From Nitratireductor sp. (lineage in GTDB: Bacteria; Pseudomonadota; Alphaproteobacteria; Rhizobiales; Rhizobiaceae), in contig JAGRLT010000158.1 of NCBI GenBank assembly GCA_020441665.1, positions 1 to 57,083 on the forward strand: DNA of 57,083 bases. Direction: 5' to 3'. The notes under the pieces are model-generated. The model saw only the letters and a list, made by a program, of their open reading frames with translations. It ran no database searches and was not told the DNA's origin. The first letter of the stretch is position 1; each line of letters opens with the position of its first letter. Both the position numbers and the translations under genes were made by a program. This document shows positions 43,440-52,602 of the stretch, piece after piece.

Positions 43440-44612
43440 TCAACAGAAAGTCTCGGACAGTCGCGTTATCGCCAGTTCGAGATTGCTTCTGGGTGTCGCA
43501 AAATTGACCCTGATCCAGTCTTCGCCGCCGGGGCCGAATTGCGGGCCGGGACTGACGCCGAGCCGTGCCCGGTCCCTGATCGCCGCCATGAAGTCCTTCC
43601 TGGGCATCCCGATCGCGGAAAAATCGATCCAGGCAAGATAGGTCGCCTCAAGGTGCATGGGCCGTGCGCCGGGCACCGCCTTGACGATTTCCGCGGCAAG
43701 ATAGTCGCGGTTGGCTTCCAGATAGGGCAGCAGCGCGTCGAGCCATGCATCGCCGTGACGCTGGGCGGTCTCGGTCGCGATCATGCCGAGCGTCGAGAAG
43801 GACAGCAGTCCGGACCGGGCGGCCATGGCGCGAAACCGTTTGCGGATTTCAGGGTCGGAGATGATGGCGCCGCCGACATGGGTGCCGGCAAGGTTGAAGG
43901 TTTTCGTGGCGCCGGAAAGGGTGATCAGCCGGCGCGCGATTTCCGGCACGACGTCGGCGGTCACCCTGTGCCGGCAGCCCGAATAGACCAGATCGGCATG
44001 GATCTCGTCGGATATCAGCAGCAGGTCGCGCTCGATGCAGAATTCGCAAAGCTGGCGGATCTCCTCCGCATCCCAGACCCTGCCGCCGGGATTGTGCGGG
44101 GAACAGAAGAAAACCACTTTCGCGTCGGCCGGCATGGATTTCGCCAGCCCGTCGAAATCCATGCGGTAGCGGCCCTGTTCGTTGATCATCGGCTGGTTGT
44201 GGATGCGCCGGTTGTTGGCGGCGATGATCTTGCCGAAGGCGTGGTAGGCGGGCGAGAAGACGACCACATGGTCGTTCTCCTCGGAGAATGCCTGCAACGC
44301 CAGGCCGAGCGCCGCGACGATGCCCGGGGTAGGCGTGATCCAGTCGGGATCCGGCTGCCATTGATGGCGGCGGGCAAGCCAGGCGCTCATCGCCTCGCGC
44401 CAGGTGTGGTCGCCGGTGTAGTAGCCATAGGTGCCGCGGTCGATTTCGGCCTGCAGGGCCTGTTGCACGGCGGGCGGAGCGGAGAAGTCCATCTCCGCCA
44501 CCCAGAGGGGCAGGGCATCGTGCGCGGTTACGCCGAGGGCTGCCGCCATGCCGTCCCATTTGGACGAGTGCGTGTTGCGGCGATCGATGATCCGGTCGAA
44601 GTCGAATGTCAT
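43440..44612 (-). CDS. MalY/PatB-type PLP-dependent cystathionine beta-lyase / aminotransferase
   Basis: 390 residues, fold-type I PLP enzyme. FDFDRIIDRRNTHSSKWDGMAAALGV, LPLWVAEMDFSAPPAVQQALQAEIDRGTYGYY and GIVAALGLALQAFSEENDHVVVFSPAYHAF are characteristic of the MalY/PatB group; VFFCSPHNPGGRVW carries the Asn, LLISDEIHADLVYSG the Asp, and TLSGATKTFNLAGTH the cofactor Lys. Members cleave cystathionine or related C-S bonds to release a thiol. It is single, with no methionine genes near. Confidence 0.92.
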   Translation of the reverse strand: MTFDFDRIIDRRNTHSSKWDGMAAALGVTAHDALPLWVAEMDFSAPPAVQQALQAEIDRGTYGYYTGDHTWREAMSAWLARRHQWQPDPDWITPTPGIVAALGLALQAFSEENDHVVVFSPAYHAFGKIIAANNRRIHNQPMINEQGRYRMDFDGLAKSMPADAKVVFFCSPHNPGGRVWDAEEIRQLCEFCIERDLLLISDEIHADLVYSGCRHRVTADVVPEIARRLITLSGATKTFNLAGTHVGGAIISDPEIRKRFRAMAARSGLLSFSTLGMIATETAQRHGDAWLDALLPYLEANRDYLAAEIVKAVPGARPMHLEATYLAWIDFSAIGMPRKDFMAAIRDRARLGVSPGPQFGPGGEDWIRVNFATPRSNLELAITRLSETFC

Positions 44613-44643
44613 GGGATAAGGTTCCAGCTAAGCGCGATGCGCG

Positions 44644-45246
44644 CTAGGATTTGGCGATCCTGCGATAGACCCAGATGCGGGCGGGCGGCAGGTTGCGCAT
44701 GATCCAGTCCAGCGGCTCCACCGTATAGGTCTGCCAATCGGCCGGAATCGGCGAGTGAGGACCATAGGTGAACTGGACGACCGGGCGCCCCGCCGGCATT
44801 CGGTCGAGCAGATCGGTGATCAGCTTGACCCGCATCGGCTTGGGGAAATTGAGCAGCGGCAGGGCGCTGACGACGCAGTCGAACTTGAGGTCGCGATCGT
44901 CGCCAAGCGCCGTGTCGAGATCGAAGGCATCGCCCTGGATGAAGTTGACGCCGGGATAGGACTGCCGAAGGCCCGGCAGGAGCGAGGCGGTATATTCGAC
45001 GGAATACAGGTCTTGCGGCGCGACGCCGCGGCGCAGGATCGCCCGGGTGATCGGTCCCGTGCCGGGGCCGAGTTCGAGAACGGGCAGGCCGGCTTCGGGG
45101 TTGATCAGGCTCGCCATGCGGTTGGCGGTCACCTGGCTTGTCGGGCAGACCGTGCCGATGGTTCTGGGCGAGCCCAGCCAGGATTTCAGGACACGGATTT
45201 CCTCATCAAACCGGGCCGAGAGCGACCGGATAGGGGAGGCGCGCAT
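44644..45246 (-). CDS. pmtA: Phospholipid N-methyltransferase (PmtA-like)
   Basis: 200 residues. Class I SAM-dependent methyltransferase: VLELGPGTGPITRAIL is motif I; FDEEIRVLKSWLGSPRTIGTVCPTSQVTANRMASLI at the front, VVSALPLLNFPKPMRVKLITDLLDRMPAGRPVVQFTYGPHSPIP and the C-terminal NLPPARIWVYRRI are hallmarks of rhizobial-type PmtA, which methylates phosphatidylethanolamine three times to phosphatidylcholine at the membrane surface. The gene stands alone. Homologues annotated simply as class I methyltransferases exist, so the substrate is likely but not proven. Confidence 0.82.
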   Translation of the reverse strand: MRASPIRSLSARFDEEIRVLKSWLGSPRTIGTVCPTSQVTANRMASLINPEAGLPVLELGPGTGPITRAILRRGVAPQDLYSVEYTASLLPGLRQSYPGVNFIQGDAFDLDTALGDDRDLKFDCVVSALPLLNFPKPMRVKLITDLLDRMPAGRPVVQFTYGPHSPIPADWQTYTVEPLDWIMRNLPPARIWVYRRIAKS

Positions 45247-45317
45247 GGGTGAACTCCTGCTGCAAGGGTGGATGCTTTATAAGTAAAATTCCTTCGCTGT
45301 ACAGGCTTTGTGCAGCG

Positions 45318-46145
45318 CTAGCCGGTATTTTCAACCGTCTTCCAGGATTGGCGAACAAATATGGCAATAAACCAGGTCGCGAGCACCAACACGATGGTGG
45401 GCGCGGGGGCGCTGTCGAGGAAGAAGGCGAGATAGACGCCTAGAAAGGCCGAAACCATGCCGGCAAAGAGGGCATGGAGCAGCATCTGGCGGAAGGTTCT
45501 GGCGGTGAGAAAGGCAATCGCACCGGGCGAAATCAGCAGGGCGATTGCCAGGATGAGGCCGACCGCCTGCAGGGCGGCGACGATGGTCAGCGACAGCAGG
45601 GCGAGCAATCCGTAGTGATAGAGCCGCACCGGCTGGCCGCTGGCATGGGCCTGTTGCGGGTCGAAGGCCTGCAGCAGCAGGTCCTTGCGGGCGATGAAGA
45701 GGATCAGCGACACGACCAGGGCGATGCAGGCGGTTTCGGCGACGTCCGCCCAGGTGGTGCCGAGGAGATCGCCGAACAGGATGTGATCGAGATGGACGTC
45801 GCTGCGGATCGAGGTGAACAGGATCAACCCGAGGGCGAACATGCCGGAAAAGACCACGCCCATGACCGTGTCCTCGCGCAGGCGGGAATTCTCGCCGATG
45901 AAGCCGGTCGACACCGCGCAGACCATGCCGGCGGCAAAGGCGCCGATCGCCAGCGGCGCGCCCAGCATGTAGGCGATGACGATGCCCGGCAGGACGGCAT
46001 GGGAAATGGCGTCGCCCATCAGTGCCCAGCCCTTGAGGACCAGGAAGCAGGAGAGCAGCGAGGCGGGCACGGCGACCGCCAGCGCCAGCAGGAAGGCCTG
46101 CTGCATGAAGGGAAACTGGAAGGGCTGCAAGAGCGTGTCGATCAT
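45318..46145 (-). CDS. sitD: Manganese/iron ABC transporter permease (SitD-like)
   Basis: 275 residues with about eight hydrophobic segments. [73 protein letters not shown] is typical of metal-type ABC-3 permeases; GENSRLREDTVMGVVFSGMFALGLIL also. Its start overlaps the stop of the previous permease (ATGA), and it is the last of four genes arranged substrate-binder, ATPase, permease, permease, the order of sitABCD. It transports Mn(II) and perhaps Fe(II) across the inner membrane as a heterodimer with the other permease. Confidence 0.9.
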   Translation of the reverse strand: MIDTLLQPFQFPFMQQAFLLALAVAVPASLLSCFLVLKGWALMGDAISHAVLPGIVIAYMLGAPLAIGAFAAGMVCAVSTGFIGENSRLREDTVMGVVFSGMFALGLILFTSIRSDVHLDHILFGDLLGTTWADVAETACIALVVSLILFIARKDLLLQAFDPQQAHASGQPVRLYHYGLLALLSLTIVAALQAVGLILAIALLISPGAIAFLTARTFRQMLLHALFAGMVSAFLGVYLAFFLDSAPAPTIVLVLATWFIAIFVRQSWKTVENTG

Positions 46146-47008
46146 CCGGCGGCCTGCTGGCGAAGGGCGAGCCGCGCCTTGCGGCGGGCAGCGAGAATGC
46201 CGTGTTTGGGTGCGAAGACGAAAGCGGCGAGGAAGAGGGCGGTCTGCAACAGGACGATGATGCCGCCCGTGGCCGCGTCGAGGAAGTAGGACGACCAGGC
46301 ACCGAGGAAGCCGGTGACGGCGCCGATCGCGACCGCAATGCGGATCAGCGCGGGAAAGCGGTCGGTCAGCAGATGCGCCGTGGCGCCGGGGGTGACCACC
46401 ATGGCGATGACCAGAAAGGCGCCGACGGTCTGCAGCGCCGCCACCGTGGTCGCAGCCAGCAGGGCGAAGAAGGTGACGCGCAGAAGGGCGGTGTTCAAGC
46501 CGATCGACCGGCCGTGATTTTCGTCGAAGAAGGCGACCATGAAGTCGCGCCATTTGAGCGTCATGACGATGAGCGTGACCGCCGAGATGATCACCAGTTG
46601 CAGGGTGTCGGCCGGGGTGATCGCCAGCACGTTGCCGAGCACGATGGTCTGGATGTTGACCGAGGTGGGCGACAGCGAGACCATGAACAGGCCGAGGCCG
46701 AAAAACGAGGTGAAGATCAGGCCGATGATCACGTCCTCGCGCAATTTGGTGCGCCGGTTCAAGAACAGCATGGCGGAAGCGGCGAGCCCGCCGGACAGGA
46801 ATGCGCCGATCGAAAAAGGCAGGCCGAGCATGTAGGCGCCCGCGACCCCCGGCACGATGGCGTGCGACAGCGCGTCGCCGATCAGCGACCAGCCCTTGAG
46901 GATCAGGTAGCAAGAGAGGAAGGCGCAGACGCCGCCGACCAGCGCCGAGACGAAGACGGCGTTGGTCATGTAGCTGTAGGAAAAGGGTTCCAGCAGGATG
47001 GCGATCAT
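46142..47008 (-). CDS. sitC: Manganese/iron ABC transporter permease (SitC-like)
   Basis: 288 residues, ABC-3 family. [73 protein letters not shown] and [31 protein letters not shown] parallel the second permease residue for residue in layout, consistent with an ancient duplication. About eight membrane segments. The start overlaps the ATPase stop (ATGA), so translation of the four genes is coupled. Confidence 0.9.
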   Translation of the reverse strand: MIAILLEPFSYSYMTNAVFVSALVGGVCAFLSCYLILKGWSLIGDALSHAIVPGVAGAYMLGLPFSIGAFLSGGLAASAMLFLNRRTKLREDVIIGLIFTSFFGLGLFMVSLSPTSVNIQTIVLGNVLAITPADTLQLVIISAVTLIVMTLKWRDFMVAFFDENHGRSIGLNTALLRVTFFALLAATTVAALQTVGAFLVIAMVVTPGATAHLLTDRFPALIRIAVAIGAVTGFLGAWSSYFLDAATGGIIVLLQTALFLAAFVFAPKHGILAARRKARLALRQQAAG

Positions 47009-47991
47009 TTGCCGGCGGCCTTTTTTGCGGCGGTTCTTTTGGCCGATTTTCCCGCCGGCCGTCTGGCGGGGGTCTCGCCCTTCGCCGCCGGCCTGTCCGG
47101 TGCGGGGTCCGGCTCGGCCACGTCGTAGAGAACCAGCGGGCGCTCGTCGTCGGTGATGACGGTGACCTTGCGCGGATCCTCGTCGTCATGCAGGTCGCTG
47201 CCGCCGAGAATGAAGTGGCGCAACACGCCGCCAAAGGCCTTTTCGAGGTTTTCCGGCGTGAAGATTTCCGATGTCCTGCCGGAGGCAAGCACCGTCCTGT
47301 TGATGAAGATGGTGCGGTCGCAGAATTCCGGCACGCTGCCCAGATTGTGGGTCGAGACCAGCATCACCTTGCCCTCGTCGCGCAATTCGGTCAGCAGTTC
47401 GATGATGGCGCGCTCGGTGTTGACATCGACGCCGGTAAACGGCTCGTCGAGCAGGATGACCTCGCTTTCCTGGGCAAGCGCGCGGGCAAGAAAGACGCGC
47501 TTCTTCTGGCCGCCGGACAGTTCGCCGATCTGGCGCTTGCGAAATTCCAGCATGTTGACGCGGGCAAGTGCTGCCTCGACCTTCTGCCAGTCATCGGGCC
47601 TGGCGCGGCGCAGGAACCCCATATGGCCATAGCGTCCCATCATGGCGACGTCCTCGACCAGCACCGGGAAGTTCCAGTCGACTTCCTCGGCCTGCGGCAC
47701 GTAGGCGACCTTCACCGCCTTGAGCATTTCACGCGCCGGCCGGCCGAGTATCTCGACCGTGCCCCGGGCGAGCGGCACGAAGCCCATGATCGCCTTGAAC
47801 AGGGTGGACTTGCCCGAGCCGTTGATGCCGACAAGGGCGGTGATCGTTCCGGCGGGGATTTCGAAACTGGCATCGGTCAGCGCGGTGACGCCGTTGCGGT
47901 AGGTCACCGTGACGTTCGAAGCCCGGATGCCGGGGCGGGTGGCGAAGCCGGTTTCGGCGGCGGCGTTCGACTGCGTGAGGGGCGCGTTCAT
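47005..47991 (-). CDS. sitB: Manganese/iron ABC transporter ATP-binding protein (SitB-like) with Ala/Lys-rich tail
   Basis: 328 residues. Canonical ABC ATPase: Walker [20 protein letters not shown]-loop [13 protein letters not shown] (typical of metal transporters), signature [20 protein letters not shown], Walker [13 protein letters not shown], and VSTHNLGS switch His. After about residue 285 a long tail follows ([21 protein letters not shown], then [28 protein letters not shown]) that is histone-H1-like: Ala, Lys, Pro and Arg only. Usual SitB/MntB proteins end near 250-300 residues without it. The start lies 7 bp after the SitA-like gene. Confidence 0.92.
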   Translation of the reverse strand: MNAPLTQSNAAAETGFATRPGIRASNVTVTYRNGVTALTDASFEIPAGTITALVGINGSGKSTLFKAIMGFVPLARGTVEILGRPAREMLKAVKVAYVPQAEEVDWNFPVLVEDVAMMGRYGHMGFLRRARPDDWQKVEAALARVNMLEFRKRQIGELSGGQKKRVFLARALAQESEVILLDEPFTGVDVNTERAIIELLTELRDEGKVMLVSTHNLGSVPEFCDRTIFINRTVLASGRTSEIFTPENLEKAFGGVLRHFILGGSDLHDDEDPRKVTVITDDERPLVLYDVAEPDPAPDRPAAKGETPARRPAGKSAKRTAAKKAAGK

Positions 47992-47998
47992 CCTTGCC

Positions 47999-48919
47999 TC
48001 ACTGTGCGAGCGCTTCGACGATCGTCGCGGTCGTCACCCGCAGCAGATCGAGATAGGTCGGGGCCGGGCCGTCCCCGGTGGTCAGCGAATCCACATACAA
48101 CACGCCGCCATAGCGGGCACCGGTTTCGCGCGCGACCTGGCGGGCAGGGTTGGGCGAGACCGTGCTTTCGCTGAAGATCGCGGCGATGTTTTCGCGGCGG
48201 ATCAGATCGACCACCTTGCGGACCTGCTGCGGCGTGCCCTGCTGGTCGGCATTGATCGGCCAGATATAGGCTTCCTTCAGCCCGAGGTCGCGGGCGAGGT
48301 AGCTGAACGCACCCTCGCTGGTGACGAGCCAGCGGCGCTGCTCCGGGATGGTCGCGATCGCGTCGCGCAGGGGGCCCAGGGCGTCGATGATCTCGTGTTT
48401 GTAGGCTTCGGCATTGGCGCGGTAAAGCGATGCGTTTTCAGGATCGGCCGCCCCCATCGCCACGGCGATGTTGTCGACATAGATCAGCGCCGAGTCCGGC
48501 GACATCCAGGCATGGGGATTGGGCTTGCCGGAATAGGGGCCCTCGCCGATGCCGATCGGCCTGATGCCTTCGGAGACGATTGCCGAGGGAACGCCGGAGA
48601 GATTGGCGAAGAAACGCTCGAACCAGAGTTCGAGGTTGAGGCCGTTCCACAGCACCAGGCCGGCATCCTGGGCGGAAATGATGTCGCGCGGGGTCGGCTG
48701 ATAGTTGTGGATTTCGGCGCCCGGCTTGGTGATCGAGACGACGTCGGCGGCATCGCCGGCAACATTCCTCGCCATGTCCGCGATGACGGTGAAGGTGGTG
48801 GCGACCTTGAGGCGGGCGAGCGCCGGCCGGGCGGTCAGGGTGGCTGCGAGCACCATGGCGAGCATCATGGCCGCCCTGAGCGGCGCGGCGATGCGGCGGG
48901 GGAAAAAGTCTGCGGTCAC
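47999..48919 (-). CDS. sitA: Manganese/iron ABC transporter substrate-binding protein (SitA-like)
   Basis: 306 residues from a GTG at 48919 that gives a proper signal peptide ([23 protein letters not shown]); the frame is open further upstream but into the operator region. Cluster A-I metal binder: [38 protein letters not shown] has the first ligand His, [11 protein letters not shown] the second, and [15 protein letters not shown] and FSESTVSP supply Glu and further ligands. It captures Mn(II)/Fe(II) in the periplasm for SitCD. First gene of the operon, divergent from a Mur-like regulator. Confidence 0.92.
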   Translation of the reverse strand: MTADFFPRRIAAPLRAAMMLAMVLAATLTARPALARLKVATTFTVIADMARNVAGDAADVVSITKPGAEIHNYQPTPRDIISAQDAGLVLWNGLNLELWFERFFANLSGVPSAIVSEGIRPIGIGEGPYSGKPNPHAWMSPDSALIYVDNIAVAMGAADPENASLYRANAEAYKHEIIDALGPLRDAIATIPEQRRWLVTSEGAFSYLARDLGLKEAYIWPINADQQGTPQQVRKVVDLIRRENIAAIFSESTVSPNPARQVARETGARYGGVLYVDSLTTGDGPAPTYLDLLRVTTATIVEALAQ

Positions 48920-49003
48920 GTCGGGCTCATCTTTCGGCGCGGGTCTGTCTGTCTGTCTTGCCGGTCCGGCGCTGGCTCTGTAGCGCATCGCGGCTCGAAT
49001 AGC

Positions 49004-49032
49004 AATGCAAATGCAAATCGTTTGCAACTGGA
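49004..49032. promoter_or_regulatory. Mur/Fur-type operator 1, at the sit promoter
   Basis: Contains the perfect palindrome TGCAAA-TCG-TTTGCA at 49012-49026 within a 29-bp unit that is 22/29 identical to a second copy starting 84 bp further right. It lies 85 bp upstream of the sitA start, in the sit/mur divergent region, as expected for Mn-dependent repression by a Fur-family protein. Confidence 0.65.
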
Positions 49033-49087
49033 TAGGACGTAACCTTGTGCTTTGGCAAAGGCGTGCGCAACGCCGCCGTTGTCCTGC

Positions 49088-49116
49088 GTTGCAACTGCAA
49101 TTGCTTCGCAACTGGA
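49088..49116. promoter_or_regulatory. Mur/Fur-type operator 2, at the mur promoter
   Basis: Second copy of the same 29-bp unit (core TTGCAACTGCAATTGC, then TTCGCAACTGGA), 80 bp before the Mur-like start codon and in the same orientation as copy 1. The start-to-start spacing is 84 bp, eight helical turns, so dimers on both could sit on one DNA face. Confidence 0.6.
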
Positions 49117-49196
49117 CGGAGCAGCGATGCTTTGCTACCAGCATTGCATGGAACGGCCTTCCCGGCATCGGGAAGGGGATATCGGGCGGGTGCTGC

Positions 49197-49619
49197 ATGG
49201 AACCGGCAACGACACGGCGAGACTACGAACGGGAACTGCGCCAGGCGGGCATTCGCATCACCAAGCCGCGCAAGGTGATCCTGCAAATCCTGACCGGGTC
49301 GGAAGATCATCCCGATGCGATGGCGATCTTCCGCCGGGCGGTGAAGATCGATGCATCTATTTCGCTCGCCACCGTCTACCGCACGATGAAGCTGCTCGAG
49401 GGCCTCGGCGCCGTGCACCGCCACGCTTTCGAGGGAGGGCCGGCGCGGTTCGAACATGCCGATGGCGCCCATCACGACCATCTGATCGACCTCGATACCG
49501 GCAAGGTGATCGAGTTTCATTCCGAGACGATCGAGCGGCTGCAGCAGCAGATCGCCGACGAGCTGGGCTATGATATCGAGCACCACCGGCTGGAACTGTA
49601 TGGCAGGAAGCGCAGATAG
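49197..49619 (+). CDS. mur: Fur-family regulator, Mur-like (manganese uptake regulator)
   Basis: 140 residues, starting [32 protein letters not shown]; upstream in-frame Met codons read through the operators and are rejected. Winged helix ([37 protein letters not shown]) and the metal-binding [16 protein letters not shown] (about 92-107) are typical of Fur. The CxxC structural zinc motif of Zur and many Fur proteins is absent (no Cys at all), as in rhizobial Mur. Next to sitABCD, a Mn-responsive repressor is the best reading; general Fur is the alternative. Confidence 0.85.
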   Translation: MEPATTRRDYERELRQAGIRITKPRKVILQILTGSEDHPDAMAIFRRAVKIDASISLATVYRTMKLLEGLGAVHRHAFEGGPARFEHADGAHHDHLIDLDTGKVIEFHSETIERLQQQIADELGYDIEHHRLELYGRKRR

Positions 49620-49789
49620 CGCGTCGGTTGCCGGACCTGCCGGCCCGGCAAAGCGGATACGTCCGCCGCCATTCTTCGGTTCGGGCCTGTCCTGATTGCG
49701 TCATGGGTGTCTTTGACGGGCATATCGCTCGATCGGCGCCGTTTGGTAGTCTGCGTGCAGGCCCGGTTCGGCGTTTTCGGGAGTTTGCC

Positions 49790-51004
49790 ATGAACATGCA
49801 TGCCAAGAGCAACGGCGGCGACGGCAAGTCCGCTGACACATCCTATCTCAAGGACGTCCTCAAGGATCTGGGGGAGGCGCGGGGGCTTCCCAACGCCCAC
49901 TATACCGACGAGGCGGTGTTCCGCGAGGAGACCCAGCGGGTTCTCTATGACAACTGGTCGGCGATCGGCTTCGCCAAGGACATTCCCGAGCATGGCGATG
50001 CCATGCCGGTCGATTTTCTCGGCATGCCGCTGGTCGCCGTTCGCGACAAGGCGGGCCATGTCAACGTCTTCCAGAATACCTGCCGCCATCGCGGCATGAT
50101 CCTGGTGCAGGAAAAAGGCCGGCTGCGCGGCACCTTCCGCTGCCCCTATCACTCCTGGTGCTACGGGCTCGACGGTCGTCTGGTGACGACGCCCCATGTG
50201 GGCGGTCCCGGCCACAATACCCATGACGACATCAAGCGCGATGAGCTGGGCCTGTTCAGGATCGCGAGCCATGTCTGGCGCGACATCATCTTCGTCAACG
50301 TCTCGGGCGACGCGCCGCCGTTCGAAACCTATGCGGCGGACGTCATCAAGCGCTGGAAGGAATACGACCAGCCGATGGTGCATGGCGGCGGGATTTCCTC
50401 CTTCAAGCTGGAGGTGAATACCAACTGGAAGCTCGCGGTGGAGAATTACTGCGAGAGCTATCACCTGCCCTGGGTGCATCCGGGGCTCAATTCCTATTCG
50501 CGGCTGGAAGACCACTATCACATCGAGGAACCGGGCAAGTTTTCCGGCCAGGGAACGCTGGTCTATCGGCAACTCGAAGGCGAGAAGGGCGAGAAGTTTC
50601 CCGATTTTCCCAACCTGTCGGAGAAATGGGATACGGGGGCCGAATACATCGCGCTCTATCCCAATGTCCTGCTCGGCGTGCATCGCGACCATGCCTTTGC
50701 GATCATCCTCGAACCGAAATCGCTCGACCGCACCGTGGAGCATGTCGAACTCTACTATACGGAGAAGGGCGCCGAGGCAGACGACTATGCGGCGCTGCGC
50801 CGGAAGAATGCCGAACAGTGGAAGGTGGTGTTCGAGGAGGACATCTTCGTCGTCGAAGGCATGCAGAAGGGCCGTCATGGCCGGTCTTTCGATGGCGGCA
50901 AGTTCTCGCCCGCCATGGACGGGCCGACGCATCTGTTCCACCATTGGGTTGCCAGCCAGATGGTGCGCGGGCCGCGCAGCCCTTCGGCCGGGAGCGACCG
51001 CTGA
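49790..51004 (+). CDS. Rieske non-heme iron oxygenase, large subunit
   Basis: 404 residues, ATG at 49790. Rieske [2Fe-2S] centre with CRHRGMILV and CPYHSWCYGLDGRLVTTP; then the catalytic domain with NTNWKLAVENYCESYHLPWVHPGLNSYSRLEDH, where His-x4-His and a later Asp/Glu (VVFEEDIFVVEGMQKG) bind mononuclear iron. The layout is that of aromatic-ring or quaternary-ammonium (carnitine, glycine-betaine type) oxygenases. No reductase component gene lies beside it, so electrons must come from elsewhere. It is near the phenylacetate genes, but they use a different (PaaABCDE) oxygenase type, so a functional link is uncertain. Confidence 0.88.
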   Translation: MNMHAKSNGGDGKSADTSYLKDVLKDLGEARGLPNAHYTDEAVFREETQRVLYDNWSAIGFAKDIPEHGDAMPVDFLGMPLVAVRDKAGHVNVFQNTCRHRGMILVQEKGRLRGTFRCPYHSWCYGLDGRLVTTPHVGGPGHNTHDDIKRDELGLFRIASHVWRDIIFVNVSGDAPPFETYAADVIKRWKEYDQPMVHGGGISSFKLEVNTNWKLAVENYCESYHLPWVHPGLNSYSRLEDHYHIEEPGKFSGQGTLVYRQLEGEKGEKFPDFPNLSEKWDTGAEYIALYPNVLLGVHRDHAFAIILEPKSLDRTVEHVELYYTEKGAEADDYAALRRKNAEQWKVVFEEDIFVVEGMQKGRHGRSFDGGKFSPAMDGPTHLFHHWVASQMVRGPRSPSAGSDR

Positions 51005-51024
51005 AGGTGGCGGGCGGAACGGCG

Positions 51025-51264
51025 ATGAACCGGACCCGGCTCGATGCGGCGCTGGTCGCAGCCCACGAAGCCGATGACAAGGCGGCGCTTGTCCGCCTCT
51101 ACCGGCAGGCAGGCGAGGCGAGCGAAGCGGGCGGTAACATCGATGCGGCCTGTTTCTTCTACACCCAGGCCTATGTCTTCGCGCTGGAATCGGGCGATCC
51201 CGCGCGGGCAGCATTGCTGGCGAAACTGGCGGCCCATGGCCGGGATGCCAATATCGACGGCTGA
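51025..51264 (+). CDS. Small conserved-type helical protein after Rieske oxygenase
   Basis: 79 residues (an upstream in-frame GTG at 51007 is possible). DAALVAAHEADDKAALVRLYRQAGEASEAGGNIDAACFFYTQAYVFALESGDPARAALLAKLAAHGRDANI reads as four helices with TPR-like spacing. It starts 20 bp after the oxygenase stop, hence probably the same operon. I do not recognise a named family; a small accessory or chaperone role is only a guess. Confidence 0.7.
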   Translation: MNRTRLDAALVAAHEADDKAALVRLYRQAGEASEAGGNIDAACFFYTQAYVFALESGDPARAALLAKLAAHGRDANIDG

Positions 51265-51291
51265 TGTGCCCCTCAGTCCCGGCTGCGCCCC

Positions 51292-52602
51292 TCAGCTTCG
51301 ACTGCGATTGTCCTTGACCCGCACCGCCTTGCCCATGGAGCGCTCGATGCCGCCCGGATCGGCCGTCTTGACGGCTGCGGTGATGCCGATGACATCCTTG
51401 ATGCGGCCCGCAAGGTCGGAGGCAGCCGCCTTGCGGGCATCGGCCGAAGCGTGGCTCGCCAGCGCCTCGGTGTGGATGATCATCGCATCCATCCGGCCTT
51501 CGGTGACGAGTTCGATCTGGAAGTGCGGCGCCAGCCCCTCGACCTTGAGCAATTGCTCCTCGATCTGGGTCGGAAAGACGTTGACGCCGCGCAGGATGAT
51601 CATGTCGTCGGAGCGGCCGGTGATCTTCTCCATCCGCCGCATCGAACGCGCCGTTCCGGGCAGAAGCCGGGTCAGATCGCGGGTGCGGTAGCGGATGATC
51701 GGAAAGGCTTCCTTGGTGAGCGAGGTGAAGACCAGTTCGCCGATTTCGCCATCGGCCACCGGTTCGCCGGTCACGGGATCGATCACCTCGGGATAGAAGT
51801 GGTCCTCCCAGACATGCAGTCCGTCCTTGGTCTCGACGCATTCATTGGCGACGCCCGGGCCGATCACCTCCGACAGGCCGTAAATGTCGACCGCATGCAT
51901 GTCGAAGGTTTCCTCGATCTCGCGCCGCATGGCGTTGGTCCAGGGCTCGGCGCCGAAGATGCCGACATTGAGCGGGCTCTTCGCCGGGTCCAGCCCCTGG
52001 GCACGGTATTCGTCGAGGATGGCGAGCATGTAGGAAGGGGTGACCATGATGGTCGAGGCGCGGAAATCCTCGATCAGGGTCACCTGCCTTGCGGTCATGC
52101 CGCCGGAGACCGGGATGACCGTGCAGCCGAGCTTCTCGGCGCCATAGTGGGCGCCGAGCCCGCCGGTGAACAGGCCATAGCCATAGGAGACATGAACGAT
52201 GTCGCCCGGCCGTGTTCCCGAGGCGCGCATGGAGCGGGCGACGACGCCCGCCCAGGTGTCGATATCGTTTTTCGTGTAGCCGACGACGGTCGGCTTGCCG
52301 GTGGTGCCGGAAGAGGCATGGACGCGGGCGATTTCCTCGCGCGGTACCGCGAACATGCCGAAGGGATAGTTGTCGCGCAGATCCGTCTTGATCGTGAAGG
52401 GAAACTTCGCCAGATCCTTGAGCGATTTGAGGTCGGAGGGGTGTATGCCGGCGGTATCGAAAGACCGTTTGTAGAAGGGCACATTGGCATAGGCATGGGC
52501 GAGCGACCACTGCATCCGCTCGAGTTGCAAAGCCTCGATCTCGTCGCGCGAGGCGATCTCGATCGGATCGAGGCTGCTGCGGTCGGGGGTCAGGTCCTTC
52601 AT
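51292..52602 (-). CDS. paaK: Phenylacetate--CoA ligase
   Basis: 436 residues. First enzyme of aerobic phenylacetate degradation: phenylacetate + ATP + CoA to phenylacetyl-CoA. Motifs: WSLAHAYANVPFYKRSFDTAGIHPSDLKSLKDLAKFPFTIKTDLRDNYPFGMFAVPREEIARVHASSGTTGKPTVVGYT (P-loop), GYGLFTGGLGAHYGAEKLGCTVIPVSGG, YGLSEVIGPGVANEC and the C-terminal GRSDDMIILRGVNVFPTQIEEQLL. Its start overlaps the stop of paaI (ATGA), making it the last gene of the minus-strand unit paaG-paaI-paaK. Confidence 0.96.
   Translation of the reverse strand: MKDLTPDRSSLDPIEIASRDEIEALQLERMQWSLAHAYANVPFYKRSFDTAGIHPSDLKSLKDLAKFPFTIKTDLRDNYPFGMFAVPREEIARVHASSGTTGKPTVVGYTKNDIDTWAGVVARSMRASGTRPGDIVHVSYGYGLFTGGLGAHYGAEKLGCTVIPVSGGMTARQVTLIEDFRASTIMVTPSYMLAILDEYRAQGLDPAKSPLNVGIFGAEPWTNAMRREIEETFDMHAVDIYGLSEVIGPGVANECVETKDGLHVWEDHFYPEVIDPVTGEPVADGEIGELVFTSLTKEAFPIIRYRTRDLTRLLPGTARSMRRMEKITGRSDDMIILRGVNVFPTQIEEQLLKVEGLAPHFQIELVTEGRMDAMIIHTEALASHASADARKAAASDLAGRIKDVIGITAAVKTADPGGIERSMGKAVRVKDNRSRS

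Noticed and set aside
43195-43641. 148-codon open frame in and beyond the luxR/malY gap
   Set aside because: Its second half is antisense to the MalY-type gene and the first half has no protein-like character or ribosome-binding site.
46202-47128. 308-codon plus-strand frame over the sit genes
   Set aside because: Antisense to sitC and sitB; extremely Asp/Gly/Arg/Gln-rich, no fold.
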